Positions 1 through 9,384 of a stretch of 64,000 nucleotides of DNA are shown piece by piece; position 1 is the first letter of the stretch, and every line of letters begins with the position of its first letter. The DNA lies in contig SCVN01000008.1 of the NCBI GenBank assembly GCA_004296885.1, positions 62,001-126,000 on the forward strand, written 5' to 3'. The notes beneath the pieces were generated by a model. That model saw only the letters and a program-made list of their open reading frames with translations. It was not told the DNA's origin and did no database searches. This stretch comes from Nitrospirota bacterium. Lineage in GTDB: Bacteria > Nitrospirota > Nitrospiria > Nitrospirales > Nitrospiraceae. The translations under genes were made by a program, and so were the position numbers.

Positions 1-74
1 CATCCGACGAGCCCCAAGCTAACTGTCGACAGCCCGATCATCGTTGCCATTTTCAACCATGCCATCCGATTCAT
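1..74 (-). CDS. Putative lipoprotein, N-terminal fragment (runs off left edge)
   Basis: Only the first 24 codons are in the window. They read as a signal peptide: a short Lys/Arg start (MNRMAWLK) followed by a hydrophobic core ending LGLVG, and the next codon begins TG, so a lipobox Cys is possible. The ATG at 74 is preceded on the minus strand by AAAGGAG about 11 nt upstream. Function cannot be judged from the fragment; export to the envelope is inferred. Confidence 0.55.
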   Translation of the reverse strand, partial: MNRMAWLKMATMIGLSTVSLGLVG

Positions 75-283
75 ATTCGTCCACCGCTCCTTTCTATTGC
101 TCGCGCCTGCACAAGAACGCCCGATGATCTGACATGAAAAGAACTCAACATATAAAGACGCTTTTCCTCAGGCTGCCCGGCCTGAAGAAAAAGCGCCACC
201 GCCCAGATCGCCTGACCGCATCGCACACCCCGCATGACTGCTGCGAGGCGCGCCAACCTCTTCGCGAACCATTACGATGTGAG

Positions 284-856
284 CTATTTGCGCTGCCCCT
301 TCCCCCGTTTCTGAGCACGCTGGCGGTTTTTCACAAATCCTATGCCAGCCGCCACTGCCAACGCCGCAAGACCAATCCCCGCTCCATAGTAGACCCAGCG
401 CGAGGTTTCTTCCTGCTGGACTGCACAGCCTGATCCGATATTGACAGTGACCTGCCGTTCATTCTTGACATCTGCCGGATCAAACTGTGCGGTGACTTTT
501 TGCTCCTGCTCCAAGGCGGCCACCAAGATGGGGTCGCCGCGATTATCATTGTGGAGGTGAAGAACCGCCTTGTAATATCCGCGCGAGTCGGTGAAGACCG
601 CCGTTCCGATAGACACTCTCGTGTCCTTCACCATCACTTTGGCCTCAGGAACGGGACGGCCATCACTCCCACAGATATGTCCCTCAACCGTAAACCGGTG
701 ATCCACCTCATGCATGGCCTCGGCGATCCCAACGAGATACGTGGTGCCACTGAGCCAGCTCGCCGCAACAGCCAGTGCTATCCGCGCAAATGCCCTGAAT
801 CGAACTGCAACGAGCTCGAGCTTCCGATCATTCGAAGCCTGTTTCGCCGCATCCAT
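284..856 (-). CDS. Membrane-anchored protein with carboxypeptidase-regulatory-like (Ig-like) domain
   Basis: This is a protein of about 190 residues if it starts at the ATG at 856 (MDAAK); the frame stays open to an ATG at 943. It has an N-terminal hydrophobic stretch (about residues 20-40). A middle segment (GHICGSDGRPVPEAKVMVKD, then TDSRGYYKAVLHLH) is typical of the carboxypeptidase D regulatory-like fold that decorates many surface proteins. A C-terminal transmembrane helix (YYGAGIGLAALAVAAGIGFV) ends in a basic tail (KNRQRAQKRGKGQRK). The topology suggests an extracytoplasmic beta domain held in the inner membrane. No catalytic residues are visible and the role is unknown. Confidence 0.6.
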   Translation of the reverse strand: MDAAKQASNDRKLELVAVRFRAFARIALAVAASWLSGTTYLVGIAEAMHEVDHRFTVEGHICGSDGRPVPEAKVMVKDTRVSIGTAVFTDSRGYYKAVLHLHNDNRGDPILVAALEQEQKVTAQFDPADVKNERQVTVNIGSGCAVQQEETSRWVYYGAGIGLAALAVAAGIGFVKNRQRAQKRGKGQRK

Positions 857-897
857 GTCTAAAAGCCTTGGCGGCGTCTCACGCCTCGAAAATGCAC

Positions 898-932
898 ACA
901 AAAACGCGCGCGCGCCTGATTTTAGGCGCGCC
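898..932 (-). terminator. Probable intrinsic terminator of the hpnH transcript
   Basis: Read on the minus strand, an 8-bp GC-rich stem (GCGCGCCT with AGGCGCGC, 6-nt loop) is followed after a short CG run by TTTTTGTG. It lies downstream of the small gene that follows hpnH. The T-run begins about 5 nt after the stem, which is later than ideal. Confidence 0.45.
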
Positions 933-1102
933 ATTTCTAGCACAGGCCCTAGGCTTTGTCAACAATGTGAATCCACCGTCTGGTAGCGGTCCGAAAGATA
1001 TTTGGACGGGTGGAGAAAAGAAGTGGGGCCGGTGTTGAACGCGGGTGGGTTACGCTGAATCCGCTGTCCGTGAAGGAACTGCTTTCACATATCGGAAACC
1101 TG

Positions 1103-1492
1103 CTAAAGATGTCCACGAGCCTTGGCTTCGGCTGCGGCCTGCTCAGCCTCCGTGCGCCGTTGCGACTCTTTTTTCTCAACCCAGGATTCCCAGGACTTCC
1201 CCGAGGCCGTGTCCTTGCCGCTGAAGGAGATCGAAACAATGTCGGCATATTCGATCATACGTTCATCCGACTGGCCTTTGGGGAACATCTGCAAAAACGG
1301 ACGGGAGCCGGTCGGGGTGCGGTTGAAGAGATAACCCTCGATCGTGGCGCCGGAGGCTAACACCAGCGTTATATCGCCTCGATAATCAAACGCCTGCTCT
1401 ACCGCCTCGGCCAGCTCTTTGGGGTTGGCCGGACGGAAGATCCTTCCCTCGAGACTTTGCGCCTCGGACCCATGCGGCTTGGAGTCAGTCAT
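1103..1492 (-). CDS. Conserved hypothetical protein downstream of hpnH
   Basis: 129 residues from the ATG at 1492 (MTDSKPHG); the frame is open further upstream into the end of hpnH, but this start removes the overlap. The centre contains a small beta-rich stretch (GDITLVLASGATIEGYLFNR) reminiscent of short RNA-binding or SH3-like barrels. The C-terminal third is charged and helical (VEKKESQRRTEAEQAAAEAK). It lies 44 nt downstream of hpnH on the same strand and is probably co-transcribed. I do not recognise the family; a link to hopanoid metabolism is inferred from position only. Confidence 0.7.
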   Translation of the reverse strand: MTDSKPHGSEAQSLEGRIFRPANPKELAEAVEQAFDYRGDITLVLASGATIEGYLFNRTPTGSRPFLQMFPKGQSDERMIEYADIVSISFSGKDTASGKSWESWVEKKESQRRTEAEQAAAEAKARGHL

Positions 1493-1536
1493 ACTCGACG
1501 AAGATCGCGCAGGAATATTCGAGCGGGTTCCTTGAA

Positions 1537-2553
1537 CTATCGGGCATTCGGAAGCAAGGTGGCCTTGACGGTCCGGCCGAATCCGGACCAAGAGCCGAAC
1601 GTGTCTTCGACAGCCGACGGCTCATATCCGCAGTGAACCATACAGTCGGCACATTTATCGTTCCGGCCTGTGCCATACTGGTCCCACTCCGTATGCTCCA
1701 GCAGTTCCTGAAACGTGGTGACATACCCATCCTGAAGCAAATAGCAGGGCTTTTGCCACCCGAAGATGTTATAGGTCGGATTCCCCCAGGGCGTACACTG
1801 ATAGTCGCGCTTGCCCATCAAGAACTCCAGGAACAATGGAGACTGATTGAAGCGCCACCCGCGCTTCCGCTCGGTGAGGAGCCGGACAAACAAGTCACGC
1901 GTCCGGTTTCGTTTGAGGAAGTTTTTCTGATCAGGCGCCTTCTGGTAACTATACCCGGGGGAAATCATCATCCCCTCGACCCCCACCGCCATCATCTCAT
2001 CGAAGAATCGGCGCACGCGCTCAACGTTGGCGTCATCGAACAAGGTCGTATTGGTCGTCACCCGGAACCCCCGCCTCAAGGCCTCGCGGATCGCCTTGAC
2101 GGCCACGTCGTACACGCCATCACGACAGACTGCCAGATCATGCTCCTCCTGCAGCCCATCCATGTGAACGCTGAACGTCAAGTACTTAGACGGCTGATAT
2201 TCGTCCAACTTACGCTCCAACAGGATGGCATTCGTGCAGAGGTAGACGTATTTCTTACGCTCGACAAGGCCACGCACAATCTCGGCCATCTCGGGATGGA
2301 TCAGGGGCTCCCCACCTGGAATGCTCACCATCGGCGCAGCGCACTCCTCGACCGCCGCCCAACACTGCTCCGGCGTCAATCGCTTGTCCAATACATGATC
2401 GGGATACTGGATTTTCCCGCAGCCGGCACAAGCTAAATTGCAGCGAAAGAGCGGCTCGAGCATGAGCACGAGAGGATATCGCTTGACGCCCTTGAGTTTC
2501 TGCGCCAGCACGTATGTGGCGACTGTATACATCTGGGACACAGGAACAGCCAT
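1537..2553 (-). CDS. hpnH: Adenosylhopane synthase, radical SAM protein HpnH
   Basis: HpnH attaches the 5'-deoxyadenosyl group of SAM to diploptene, giving adenosylhopane, the first step of C35 hopanoid side-chain synthesis. The 338-residue protein carries the radical SAM motif CNLACAGC (CxxxCxxC) near residue 38, the GGEPL segment typical of the fold, and a C-terminal Cys cluster (CADCMVHCGYEP) in an HpnH-type DUF3463 tail. AGGGAG precedes the ATG at 2553. The partner enzymes, squalene-hopene cyclase and HpnG, lie 8-11 kb away on the same strand, which supports the assignment. Confidence 0.93.
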   Translation of the reverse strand: MAVPVSQMYTVATYVLAQKLKGVKRYPLVLMLEPLFRCNLACAGCGKIQYPDHVLDKRLTPEQCWAAVEECAAPMVSIPGGEPLIHPEMAEIVRGLVERKKYVYLCTNAILLERKLDEYQPSKYLTFSVHMDGLQEEHDLAVCRDGVYDVAVKAIREALRRGFRVTTNTTLFDDANVERVRRFFDEMMAVGVEGMMISPGYSYQKAPDQKNFLKRNRTRDLFVRLLTERKRGWRFNQSPLFLEFLMGKRDYQCTPWGNPTYNIFGWQKPCYLLQDGYVTTFQELLEHTEWDQYGTGRNDKCADCMVHCGYEPSAVEDTFGSWSGFGRTVKATLLPNAR

Positions 2554-2730
2554 ACGTTCTCCCTTCGTCCTCTATCTATCCATCCGATGCGGCACAAACC
2601 CAGCCGAATCGTACTTGGTCTCGAAGTGCGCTTACCCTAGCATTGCCCAGGCAAGATCGTCAAACCACCACCAGTCTGCATCGGCCTGTCCATTCATGAG
2701 ATACGCAGAACAGAACCGGCTACGGACTGA

Positions 2731-2806
2731 TGGAGGCGCCGGGCGGGTTCGAACCGCCGCATCGCAGTTTTGCAGACTGCTCCCTTAGCCACTTGGGTAC
2801 GGCGCC
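2731..2806 (-). tRNA. tRNA-Cys (GCA)
   Basis: Read on the minus strand, the 76-nt sequence folds into a full cloverleaf. The acceptor stem is GGCGCCG/CGGCGCC, the anticodon stem GCAGT/ACTGC encloses the loop CTGCAAA (anticodon GCA), and the T arm is GGCGG-TTCGAAC-CCGCC. The 3' end is T-CCA, so CCA is encoded in the gene. It sits alone between hpnH and ispG. Confidence 0.96.
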
Positions 2807-2904
2807 CCGGCTCATCATACCGATCCGTTCTCTGCGCCGCAACGAGGGAACTGGATTGTGTTGCAGACGCTGGGCTCTTGGCGCCTACAGTACAGATAAA
2901 CAAC

Positions 2905-4122
2905 CTATCGTTTGCTTGGCAACACGGGAATCTCACGCCCCCGGCCCGAAGCCAGCGCTGGTACGGGAGTGGACGGGTGACTCAGGAGGTTCCATTTCGG
3001 CCCACCATCTGCCTGATGAGCAGACATCGGCGCCGAGGCGCCACTCCCCGATTCAGCCGCCCTCTCCTTCGCCATAACTTCTACTTCCTGGATCAACGTA
3101 TCCATGAGTTCTTCCATGGGCACCTTGCGTACCAGCTTGCCTTGTTTGAACAGAATACCTACGCCCTCGCCACCCGCAATGCCGATGTCGGCTTCCTTTC
3201 CTTCCCCAATTCCGTTCACCACGCAACCCAGCACCGACACGTTCAACGGCACCGTAATATGCCCAAGCCGCTTTTCCAGTTCGTTAGCCATCCGCACGAC
3301 GTCGATTTCCACCCGGCCGCAGGTCGGGCAGGCAATCACGTTAATCCCACGATGACGCAGCTCCAGTGATTTCAAAATCTCGAACCCGACCCGCACCTCT
3401 TCAACGGGATCGGCAGCCAGCGATACCCGCAAGGTGTCCCCGATCCCTTGCGACAACAACCACCCCAATCCGATCGCGGACTTTACGGCTCCGGTTTGCG
3501 CGGTCCCCGCCTCCGTGATGCCGATGTGCAGCGGATGGTTGGACTGCTGGGCAAACAGCCAGTAGGCATCGATAGCCATATGGACATCCGAGGCTTTGAG
3601 CGACACCTTCATGTTGGTGAAGCCGACATCTTCGAGCGCGTGCACGGCATTCAATGCCGATTCAGCCAACGCCTCGGCTGTCGGGTAGCCATACTTTTCA
3701 AGAAGATACCGCTCCAGAGACCCGCCATTGACTCCTACCCGGATAGGAATACCCCGGTCATTGACAGCCTTGATCACTTCGGCCGTCTTCCACCAGGCGC
3801 CGATGTTCCCCGGATTGATGCGCACACAATCCACCACCTCCGCGGCTTTCAACGCTAAGCGGTGATCGAAGTGAATGTCGGCGATGAGCGGGATCGTGAT
3901 CTGGGCCTTGATCTTGGGCAAGGCCTCGGCGGCATCCATGTCGGGTACTGCGACGCGAACCAGTTCACAGCCAGCTTGTTCCAGTTGGTGAATCTGCTCG
4001 ACCGTGGCCTTCACGTCCCTGGTACTGGGAATCGTCATCGATTGGACGGAGATCGGCGCATCTCCACCAATCTTGACGTTGCCGACTCTGATCTGCCTGG
4101 TCTTGCGCCTGGTGATATGCAT
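2905..4122 (-). CDS. ispG: 4-hydroxy-3-methylbut-2-enyl diphosphate synthase (IspG/GcpE)
   Basis: IspG is the iron-sulfur enzyme converting MEcPP to HMBPP in the MEP isoprenoid pathway. The 405-residue protein starts MHITRRKTRQIRVGNVKIGG and has the TIM-barrel segment INPGNIG. The C-terminal cluster ligands are present: CPTCGR and VLGCVVNGIGE. The tail after about residue 360 (Ser/Ala/Pro-rich) is longer than usual and looks disordered. The gene begins 16 nt after the dxs stop, so dxs and ispG form an operon supplying precursors for the hopanoids made by neighbouring genes. Confidence 0.97.
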   Translation of the reverse strand: MHITRRKTRQIRVGNVKIGGDAPISVQSMTIPSTRDVKATVEQIHQLEQAGCELVRVAVPDMDAAEALPKIKAQITIPLIADIHFDHRLALKAAEVVDCVRINPGNIGAWWKTAEVIKAVNDRGIPIRVGVNGGSLERYLLEKYGYPTAEALAESALNAVHALEDVGFTNMKVSLKASDVHMAIDAYWLFAQQSNHPLHIGITEAGTAQTGAVKSAIGLGWLLSQGIGDTLRVSLAADPVEEVRVGFEILKSLELRHRGINVIACPTCGRVEIDVVRMANELEKRLGHITVPLNVSVLGCVVNGIGEGKEADIGIAGGEGVGILFKQGKLVRKVPMEELMDTLIQEVEVMAKERAAESGSGASAPMSAHQADGGPKWNLLSHPSTPVPALASGRGREIPVLPSKR

Positions 4123-4138
4123 GAGTGAAGACCGGACG

Positions 4139-6031
4139 TTAACGAGAGATCATCCGCTCAGACGCCCTGGCCAGCAAAGCCATGGTGCTTTGATAAATCC
4201 CCTCGGCGGTCAACCCATACTTGTCTCGCAAGAGATCTTGGGGCCCTTGCTCGATGTACCAATCAGGCAAACCAAGCACCTTGGTTGGCACCAGGATGCC
4301 TTGATCTGACAGGGACTCCAGCACTGCCGACCCGAATCCGCCCATGCGGCACCCTTCCTCGACCGTGACCAAGCAGCGAACGCGCCGCGCCACGTCCCCA
4401 AGAAGAGTATCATCCAAAGGCTTGACAAAACGGCCATTGACGACAACGGCCGAAACACCTTCCCGTTCCAACATCCGGGCTGCTTCCATCGCTTGCCAGA
4501 CGGTGACCCCAATGGCTACGATGGCCACATCGGTTCCATCCCGCAGCAATTCGCCTCTTCCGATAGGCAGTTCGACCGGCTCCGGATCCTTCTTGACCCC
4601 CAAACTGGCTCCGCGCGGATACCGGACTGCAGCAGGACCATCGTACTGAATACATGTTTTGACCATGTGTTGCAGTTCGTTCTCGTCCTTCGGCGCCATA
4701 ACCACCATATTCGGCATATGGCGCAAGTAAGCATAGTCGAAGGCGCCATGGTGGGTCGTACCGTCCTCCGCGACAAGCCCGCCACGGTCGAGACAGAAGG
4801 TGACCGGCAGATTCTGGGTGGCCACATCGTGGACAACCTGATCATAAGCCCGCTGCAAGAAAGTCGAATACATGACCACGACGGGCCGCAACCCTTCCGC
4901 CGCCAATCCGCCGGCAAAGGTTACCGCATGCTGCTCTGCAATGCCGACATCGTAGATCCGATCCGGAAACTCTTTTTCGAACGCCGTCAGCCCGGTTCCC
5001 TCGCACATGGCCGCCGTAATCGCCACGATACGGGAATCTTGTCTTGCCAATCCGGTGAGGGCTTGCATCGCGAACGACGTATAGGATGGCCGAGGCGCTT
5101 TCACCGCCGGCTTGCCAGTCTCACGCACAAAGGACGGGCAGGCGTGGAACCACACGGGGTTCTTCATGGCCGGCTCGTACCCAAGCCCCTTTTTCGTGAT
5201 CACGTGCAGCAATGTGGGCCCCTTCAGTCTCCCGACATTTTCCAGCGTCGCAAATAGATGCTCAAAATTGTGCCCGTCGATTGGGCCCACGTAGCGGAAG
5301 CCTAACTCTTCGAATAGCAGCCCCGGCAAAATAATCCCTTTTGCCAACTCCTCTGCTCGATGAACCATCCTCTGCATAGGCTGCCCAATTTGCGGAATCG
5401 CCTGAAGCAAATGCTTGGTTTCTTCCTTGATCTTTGTATAGAACTCACCGGTAAAGGTTCGATTGAGGTACGCTGAGATGGCGCCGACATTCTTGGAGAT
5501 GGACATCTGGTTGTCGTTCAGAATGACGAGGAAATCCTTCCCCAACCCGCCGGCATGGTGGAGCCCCTCCAAGGTCATACCGGCAGTCATCGCGCCATCG
5601 CCCACCACGCAAACCACTTTATTCGACTGCCCCAGTTGTTCGCGGGCCGCAACCATCCCGAGCGCAGCCGAAACTCCGGTTCCTGCATGGCCGGCATTGA
5701 ACGTGTCGTATTCGCTTTCTTCCCGTTTGCAGAACCCGCTCAACCCCCCATACTGCCGCAGCGTGTGGAATCGATCTCTGCGGCCTGTCAGCAGTTTATG
5801 GGTATAGGCCTGATTGCTGGTATCCCAAACGATCCTGTCCGTAGGCGTATCCAGCAAGTAGTGGAGCGCGACCGTGAGCTCGACTACCCCAAGATTGGAA
5901 GCCAGGTGGCCTCCCACATTTGCTACGGCTGAGATGATCTCCTCTCGGATTTCCTCGCATAGCATCGGAAGCTGCTCCGAGGGCACCTGCTTTAAATCCG
6001 ATGGACTGTTGATCTGCTGTAACAGAGACAT
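4139..6031 (-). CDS. dxs: 1-deoxy-D-xylulose-5-phosphate synthase
   Basis: DXS condenses pyruvate and glyceraldehyde 3-phosphate using thiamine diphosphate and is the entry step of the MEP pathway. The 630 residues match the family length. Visible motifs are HLASNLGVVELT, the TPP-binding GDGAMTAGM ... LNDNQMSIS segment, the pyrimidine domain with GIAEQHAV, and a transketolase C-terminal domain with EEGCRMGGFG. AAGGAGGG lies 11 nt before the ATG at 6031. It is the first gene of the dxs-ispG pair. Confidence 0.97.
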   Translation of the reverse strand: MSLLQQINSPSDLKQVPSEQLPMLCEEIREEIISAVANVGGHLASNLGVVELTVALHYLLDTPTDRIVWDTSNQAYTHKLLTGRRDRFHTLRQYGGLSGFCKREESEYDTFNAGHAGTGVSAALGMVAAREQLGQSNKVVCVVGDGAMTAGMTLEGLHHAGGLGKDFLVILNDNQMSISKNVGAISAYLNRTFTGEFYTKIKEETKHLLQAIPQIGQPMQRMVHRAEELAKGIILPGLLFEELGFRYVGPIDGHNFEHLFATLENVGRLKGPTLLHVITKKGLGYEPAMKNPVWFHACPSFVRETGKPAVKAPRPSYTSFAMQALTGLARQDSRIVAITAAMCEGTGLTAFEKEFPDRIYDVGIAEQHAVTFAGGLAAEGLRPVVVMYSTFLQRAYDQVVHDVATQNLPVTFCLDRGGLVAEDGTTHHGAFDYAYLRHMPNMVVMAPKDENELQHMVKTCIQYDGPAAVRYPRGASLGVKKDPEPVELPIGRGELLRDGTDVAIVAIGVTVWQAMEAARMLEREGVSAVVVNGRFVKPLDDTLLGDVARRVRCLVTVEEGCRMGGFGSAVLESLSDQGILVPTKVLGLPDWYIEQGPQDLLRDKYGLTAEGIYQSTMALLARASERMISR

Positions 6032-6212
6032 ATGAGATTACGCCCTCCTTAGGGTTAGGCTACAAGTATCCGTAATTGGGTACCATGGCCCAAGAATGGA
6101 GAGGCCCTCTTGCTTGGCCTTAGGCCGCTCAGGTTTTATCGTGTAGTGTTTCATGGACTTCCCCATAAAGTCAAGCATTTAAGAGAGTCTGGCAAGGATG
6201 GGATGGAATCAT

Positions 6213-7277
6213 TCAAGAGCCAAACTTATACGTCATAACCGTGGACAAGGTAAAATCAGCGGCGGAGCCGCGGATAAAATCGAGGTTCTCGATTCCATAG
6301 ACCTGCCAGAGCAAATTCTCGCGCAGACGATAATTAAATCCAACGGTCAGCTCGGTCACTCCGTCATCGAGTACCGGAGTGCCCGTACTATGAAACGGGC
6401 TGGAATAATAGTCAAAGTGCCCCACGAACGAGAGATTTTGAGACCAGAGATATTCAGCCGCGACAATGGCGGACATAGATGGTTGCACTGTCAGCCCTGC
6501 GACGGACCCGGTCGGGAAAAGCCCGTTTAGATTGCCGTACAGAATCCAGTGGGCCGCCACTCTTTTCTCAAGAGCCACCCCGACCCCCACATCCGGGTGG
6601 CCGCTCCCGAATACCCGGGATGCATCCCCTGTAGGTACCTTCAAGGCTACTCGCAAAGAAACCGCAGGCTTGCTCTCGCTTTCCTGCAGAAACTGATACT
6701 TCCCGAAAAAAGTCGTATCGCCGAAGCCCATCTCCCCATCTCCGCTATTGAAGAGGGTCCGCCCATCCCGTCTAACATTAAAAGCGAAACTGGTGGCCTG
6801 CAGAGATTTCCGAGCCGGTGACAGACCGCTGGTCATCCGTTCGACGGAAGTGATCGCGCCTTCGAGAATGCCCCGATACCGATAATAGGAGGGCACCTCC
6901 ACCGCAACTTCCAACCGATCAGTGAGCCCATAGCGGAGAAAGAGTCCGGAACGGACGGTTTCCAACTTCATCTGCACATTGGTCCGCGGAGTGTGATCGT
7001 CAAACACGGTGGCCGTATCGGCCAATTCGATACGAAGATCCAGCGCACCTTTTTTGATGACAGCGGCACGATCGCCAGGCATGCCCAGAAACAGCAACTG
7101 AATCGGCTGGAAGTTGCGCACCGGAAAGGGGCCAGCTCCCTCCCATTCCCTTTCTACGCCCCAGGCCGTAGTCGGACCAGCCATGAACGAGACTAGGACC
7201 AGCCATGCAACGCCCTTGAGCCCCCATCGTATCACGGCCGGCCGCCGTCGCAAATAGTCCACCGCAGCACATTCCAC
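6213..7277 (-). CDS. Outer-membrane beta-barrel protein, DUF3187-like
   Basis: 354 residues from a GTG at 7277 (a slightly later GTG is also possible). A signal peptide (ending near TTAWG) precedes GPFPVRNFQPIQLLFLG, which resembles the opening of DUF3187 proteins. The rest is a run of alternating amphipathic strands with aromatic ends (FLRYGLTDRLEVAVEVPSYYRYRG, FVGHFDYYSSPFHSTG) and the terminus MTYKFGS, as expected of an outer-membrane barrel of about 14 strands. It follows the mla genes with a 186-nt gap, so a role in envelope lipid handling is possible but only inferred. Confidence 0.75.
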   Translation of the reverse strand: MECAAVDYLRRRPAVIRWGLKGVAWLVLVSFMAGPTTAWGVEREWEGAGPFPVRNFQPIQLLFLGMPGDRAAVIKKGALDLRIELADTATVFDDHTPRTNVQMKLETVRSGLFLRYGLTDRLEVAVEVPSYYRYRGILEGAITSVERMTSGLSPARKSLQATSFAFNVRRDGRTLFNSGDGEMGFGDTTFFGKYQFLQESESKPAVSLRVALKVPTGDASRVFGSGHPDVGVGVALEKRVAAHWILYGNLNGLFPTGSVAGLTVQPSMSAIVAAEYLWSQNLSFVGHFDYYSSPFHSTGTPVLDDGVTELTVGFNYRLRENLLWQVYGIENLDFIRGSAADFTLSTVMTYKFGS

Positions 7278-7463
7278 CTAACTCTCGTTGCGGCCCCACG
7301 ACACCCTCTCGTGCCGTCGTTCTCTCGCGCTACTCCCGCCGGGATGGTCCGAACTTGGTCGGGATCAGCAGAGCAGAGGAGCAAACAATATAGAAACTTC
7401 AAAGAGAACAGGCCCGGAGTCGGGTGCAAGGACACCAGGGCGGCCCTCGAGGGGGTATTATCC

Positions 7464-8141
7464 CTAAGGCGCGGGAAGCTTCTCAGACTTCTTTCGCAAG
7501 GTTTCAACCAGCTCGGGGTAGCCACCAGGCGAACTGATGATTTTCGTGAACTGGCCCCGGTAATTGTTCACCAGGCTGATTCCATCCACGACCACGTCAT
7601 AGACCCGCCAATCTCCGGCTTTGGTCATAAGCCGGTAGTCCAATGGGATCTCGGCCTTGCCTGAAATGACTTTGGTCCGGACCTCTGCATAGCCCTCTTG
7701 ATTCCGCTCATTGACGTACTGCACCGGTTCTCCGGAGTAACTCTCAATCTTATCTGAATAAGTGCGGGAGAGGAGCGATTGGAACAGGCCCACGAACTCC
7801 TGCTTCTGGCCGTCATTCAACTTAGGCCACTGGGCCGCCAATGACCGCTTGGCCATTTCTTCGTAACTGAAGCGCTCACCAATGACTTTTTCGAGCAGCT
7901 TCCGACGTTCCTCGCGCCGATCCGGCTTCTTCAGATCCTTGTCTTCCAGCAGACGGATGACTTCGTTGATAGTCCCCTTGATCGCTTCGGTGGCTGCCCC
8001 TCCAGCCCATGCCGACGCACTTCCGGCAAAGAGGCTGAGCGCGATGACCATCAGGCCCATTCCGCCCCGCAGTAGAATCGCTCGCGCCCATCGCACGTTC
8101 AGGCTGCACATCCCGGACCGGCCTCCATTCCAATGCGTCAT
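7464..8141 (-). CDS. mlaC: Periplasmic phospholipid-binding protein MlaC (Ttg2D family)
   Basis: MlaC shuttles phospholipid through the periplasm between the MCE-protein ABC complex and the outer membrane. About 225 residues: a hydrophobic signal region (MGLMVIALSLFAGSASAWAGG), then the helical Tol_Tol_Ttg2 fold, with RFSYEEMAKRSLAAQWPKL and the C-terminal VYDVVVDGISLVNNYRGQF both typical. I chose the ATG at 8141 because GAGG lies 8 nt upstream. An ATG at 8174, 5 nt from the mlaD stop, is the alternative. It is the last gene of mlaE-F-D-C. Confidence 0.92.
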   Translation of the reverse strand: MTHWNGGRSGMCSLNVRWARAILLRGGMGLMVIALSLFAGSASAWAGGAATEAIKGTINEVIRLLEDKDLKKPDRREERRKLLEKVIGERFSYEEMAKRSLAAQWPKLNDGQKQEFVGLFQSLLSRTYSDKIESYSGEPVQYVNERNQEGYAEVRTKVISGKAEIPLDYRLMTKAGDWRVYDVVVDGISLVNNYRGQFTKIISSPGGYPELVETLRKKSEKLPAP

Positions 8142-8179
8142 ATCCACACCCTCTTCGTTTTGCCTGCTCGTCATTGCCG

Positions 8180-8623
8180 TTACTTCACCTTGCCATGGAT
8201 GTATTGGCTGACCAACTCCTCCAGATCCAGCCCTGCTTCCGTATCCCTGATTCTCCCGCCTGCCCGAAGCGGATCTCCCCCGCCACCCGGCGACAGCGTG
8301 ACGAATTTCTCTCCAATGATCCCGCGGGTCTTGATCGAAGCGAAGGTGTCACTGTAGAGTCTCACATCGTCCTGGATTGCCATGGTCACCACCGCTTGGT
8401 CGTCCTTCAGGGCGATCGCCTTGATCCGCCCGACTTCCACGCCGGCAATCTCCACCGTCGCGCCCGGCTTCAAGCCCGTCGTGGACGTGAACCCCGCCTC
8501 CACTTCGTAGAGGTGGCCGCCGATCACCTCCAGCTTGCCGAGCTTGATCGAAAGATAGCCCAAGCAGGCAATGCCCGCCAGCACGAAAACCCCGACGACG
8601 AGTTCCAGCTTGGTGTTCTCCAT
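8180..8623 (-). CDS. mlaD: MCE-domain phospholipid transport protein MlaD
   Basis: 147 residues: an N-terminal transmembrane anchor (LVVGVFVLAGIACLGYLSIKL) and one MCE domain (FTSTTGLKPGATVEIAGVEVGRIKAI ... TRGIIGEKFVTLSPGGG). MlaD forms a hexameric ring that channels lipid from the ABC permease. The gene lies 2 nt after the mlaF stop and 5 nt or more before mlaC, so it is firmly within the operon. The length matches short MlaD proteins. Confidence 0.95.
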   Translation of the reverse strand: MENTKLELVVGVFVLAGIACLGYLSIKLGKLEVIGGHLYEVEAGFTSTTGLKPGATVEIAGVEVGRIKAIALKDDQAVVTMAIQDDVRLYSDTFASIKTRGIIGEKFVTLSPGGGGDPLRAGGRIRDTEAGLDLEELVSQYIHGKVK

Positions 8624-8625
8624 TC

Positions 8626-9384
8626 TTACCCCTCACGAACGGCGTGGACCAATGCCACGGTCCCGCCTACGGAAATAAACTCGAGAATGCCCGGATCCGT
8701 AGTCTGCTGGAACTCTTGCGAGGGAGCCATCGCCGCGATCTTGCCTTCCTTCAGCATGGCCACCCAATCGGAAATGGCAAAGATCTCAGGGATCTCGTGA
8801 CTGACCATCACCGCGGTGAACCCAAACGTCTTGTGCATCGCCACGATGAGATCGTGGATCGTTTTGGCCATGAGCGGATCCAGCCCCGTCGTCGGTTCGT
8901 CAATCAGGAGAATTTCCGGTTCCATCACCAAAGCCCGAGCCAACCCCGCACGCTTTTTCATGCCCCCGCTCAACTCCGCAGGAAACTTATGCCCCATACC
9001 GGTCAAGCCGACCTGATCGAGCTTTTCTCCAACGCGACGCTTCACGTCCGACTCCGACAACCCGAGTTTCTCGCGCAAGGGAAACGCGACGTTATCAAAG
9101 ACGGTTAACGAGTCGAACAACGCCGCCCCCTGAAACAACATGGCGAATCGTTTGCGCGCGTCGTTGAGCGCCGTCCCCTTTAGTTTGGAAATTTCAACGT
9201 CGTCCACCCAGACTTCCCCTCGATCAGGCTTGAACAACCCGATCATGTGCTTGAGCAGAACGCTTTTCCCTTCCCCGCTTCGTCCAATGATGGTGGTGAG
9301 CTTGCCCGGAGGGATTTCCAGATCCACGCCCCGAAGGACCGGCTGCCCGCCCAACGTCTTCTCAACCCCAACAAGTTTAATCAT
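8626..9384 (-). CDS. mlaF: ABC transporter ATP-binding protein MlaF
   Basis: The ATPase of the Mla phospholipid transporter. The 252 residues hold Walker A GRSGEGKS (a variant with Glu), the Q-loop (AMLFQGAALFDSLTV), signature LSGGMKKRAGLARAL, Walker B ILLIDEPTTGLDP and the switch His in MVSHE. The C-terminal extension (QTTDPGILEFISVGG) is usual for MlaF. It is followed by mlaD with a 2-nt gap and preceded by mlaE. Confidence 0.96.
   Translation of the reverse strand: MIKLVGVEKTLGGQPVLRGVDLEIPPGKLTTIIGRSGEGKSVLLKHMIGLFKPDRGEVWVDDVEISKLKGTALNDARKRFAMLFQGAALFDSLTVFDNVAFPLREKLGLSESDVKRRVGEKLDQVGLTGMGHKFPAELSGGMKKRAGLARALVMEPEILLIDEPTTGLDPLMAKTIHDLIVAMHKTFGFTAVMVSHEIPEIFAISDWVAMLKEGKIAAMAPSQEFQQTTDPGILEFISVGGTVALVHAVREG

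Noticed and set aside
134-433. 99-codon plus-strand frame near the left edge
   Set aside because: It is antisense to the carboxypeptidase-regulatory-like gene and upstream spacer and has no protein-like pattern or ribosome site.
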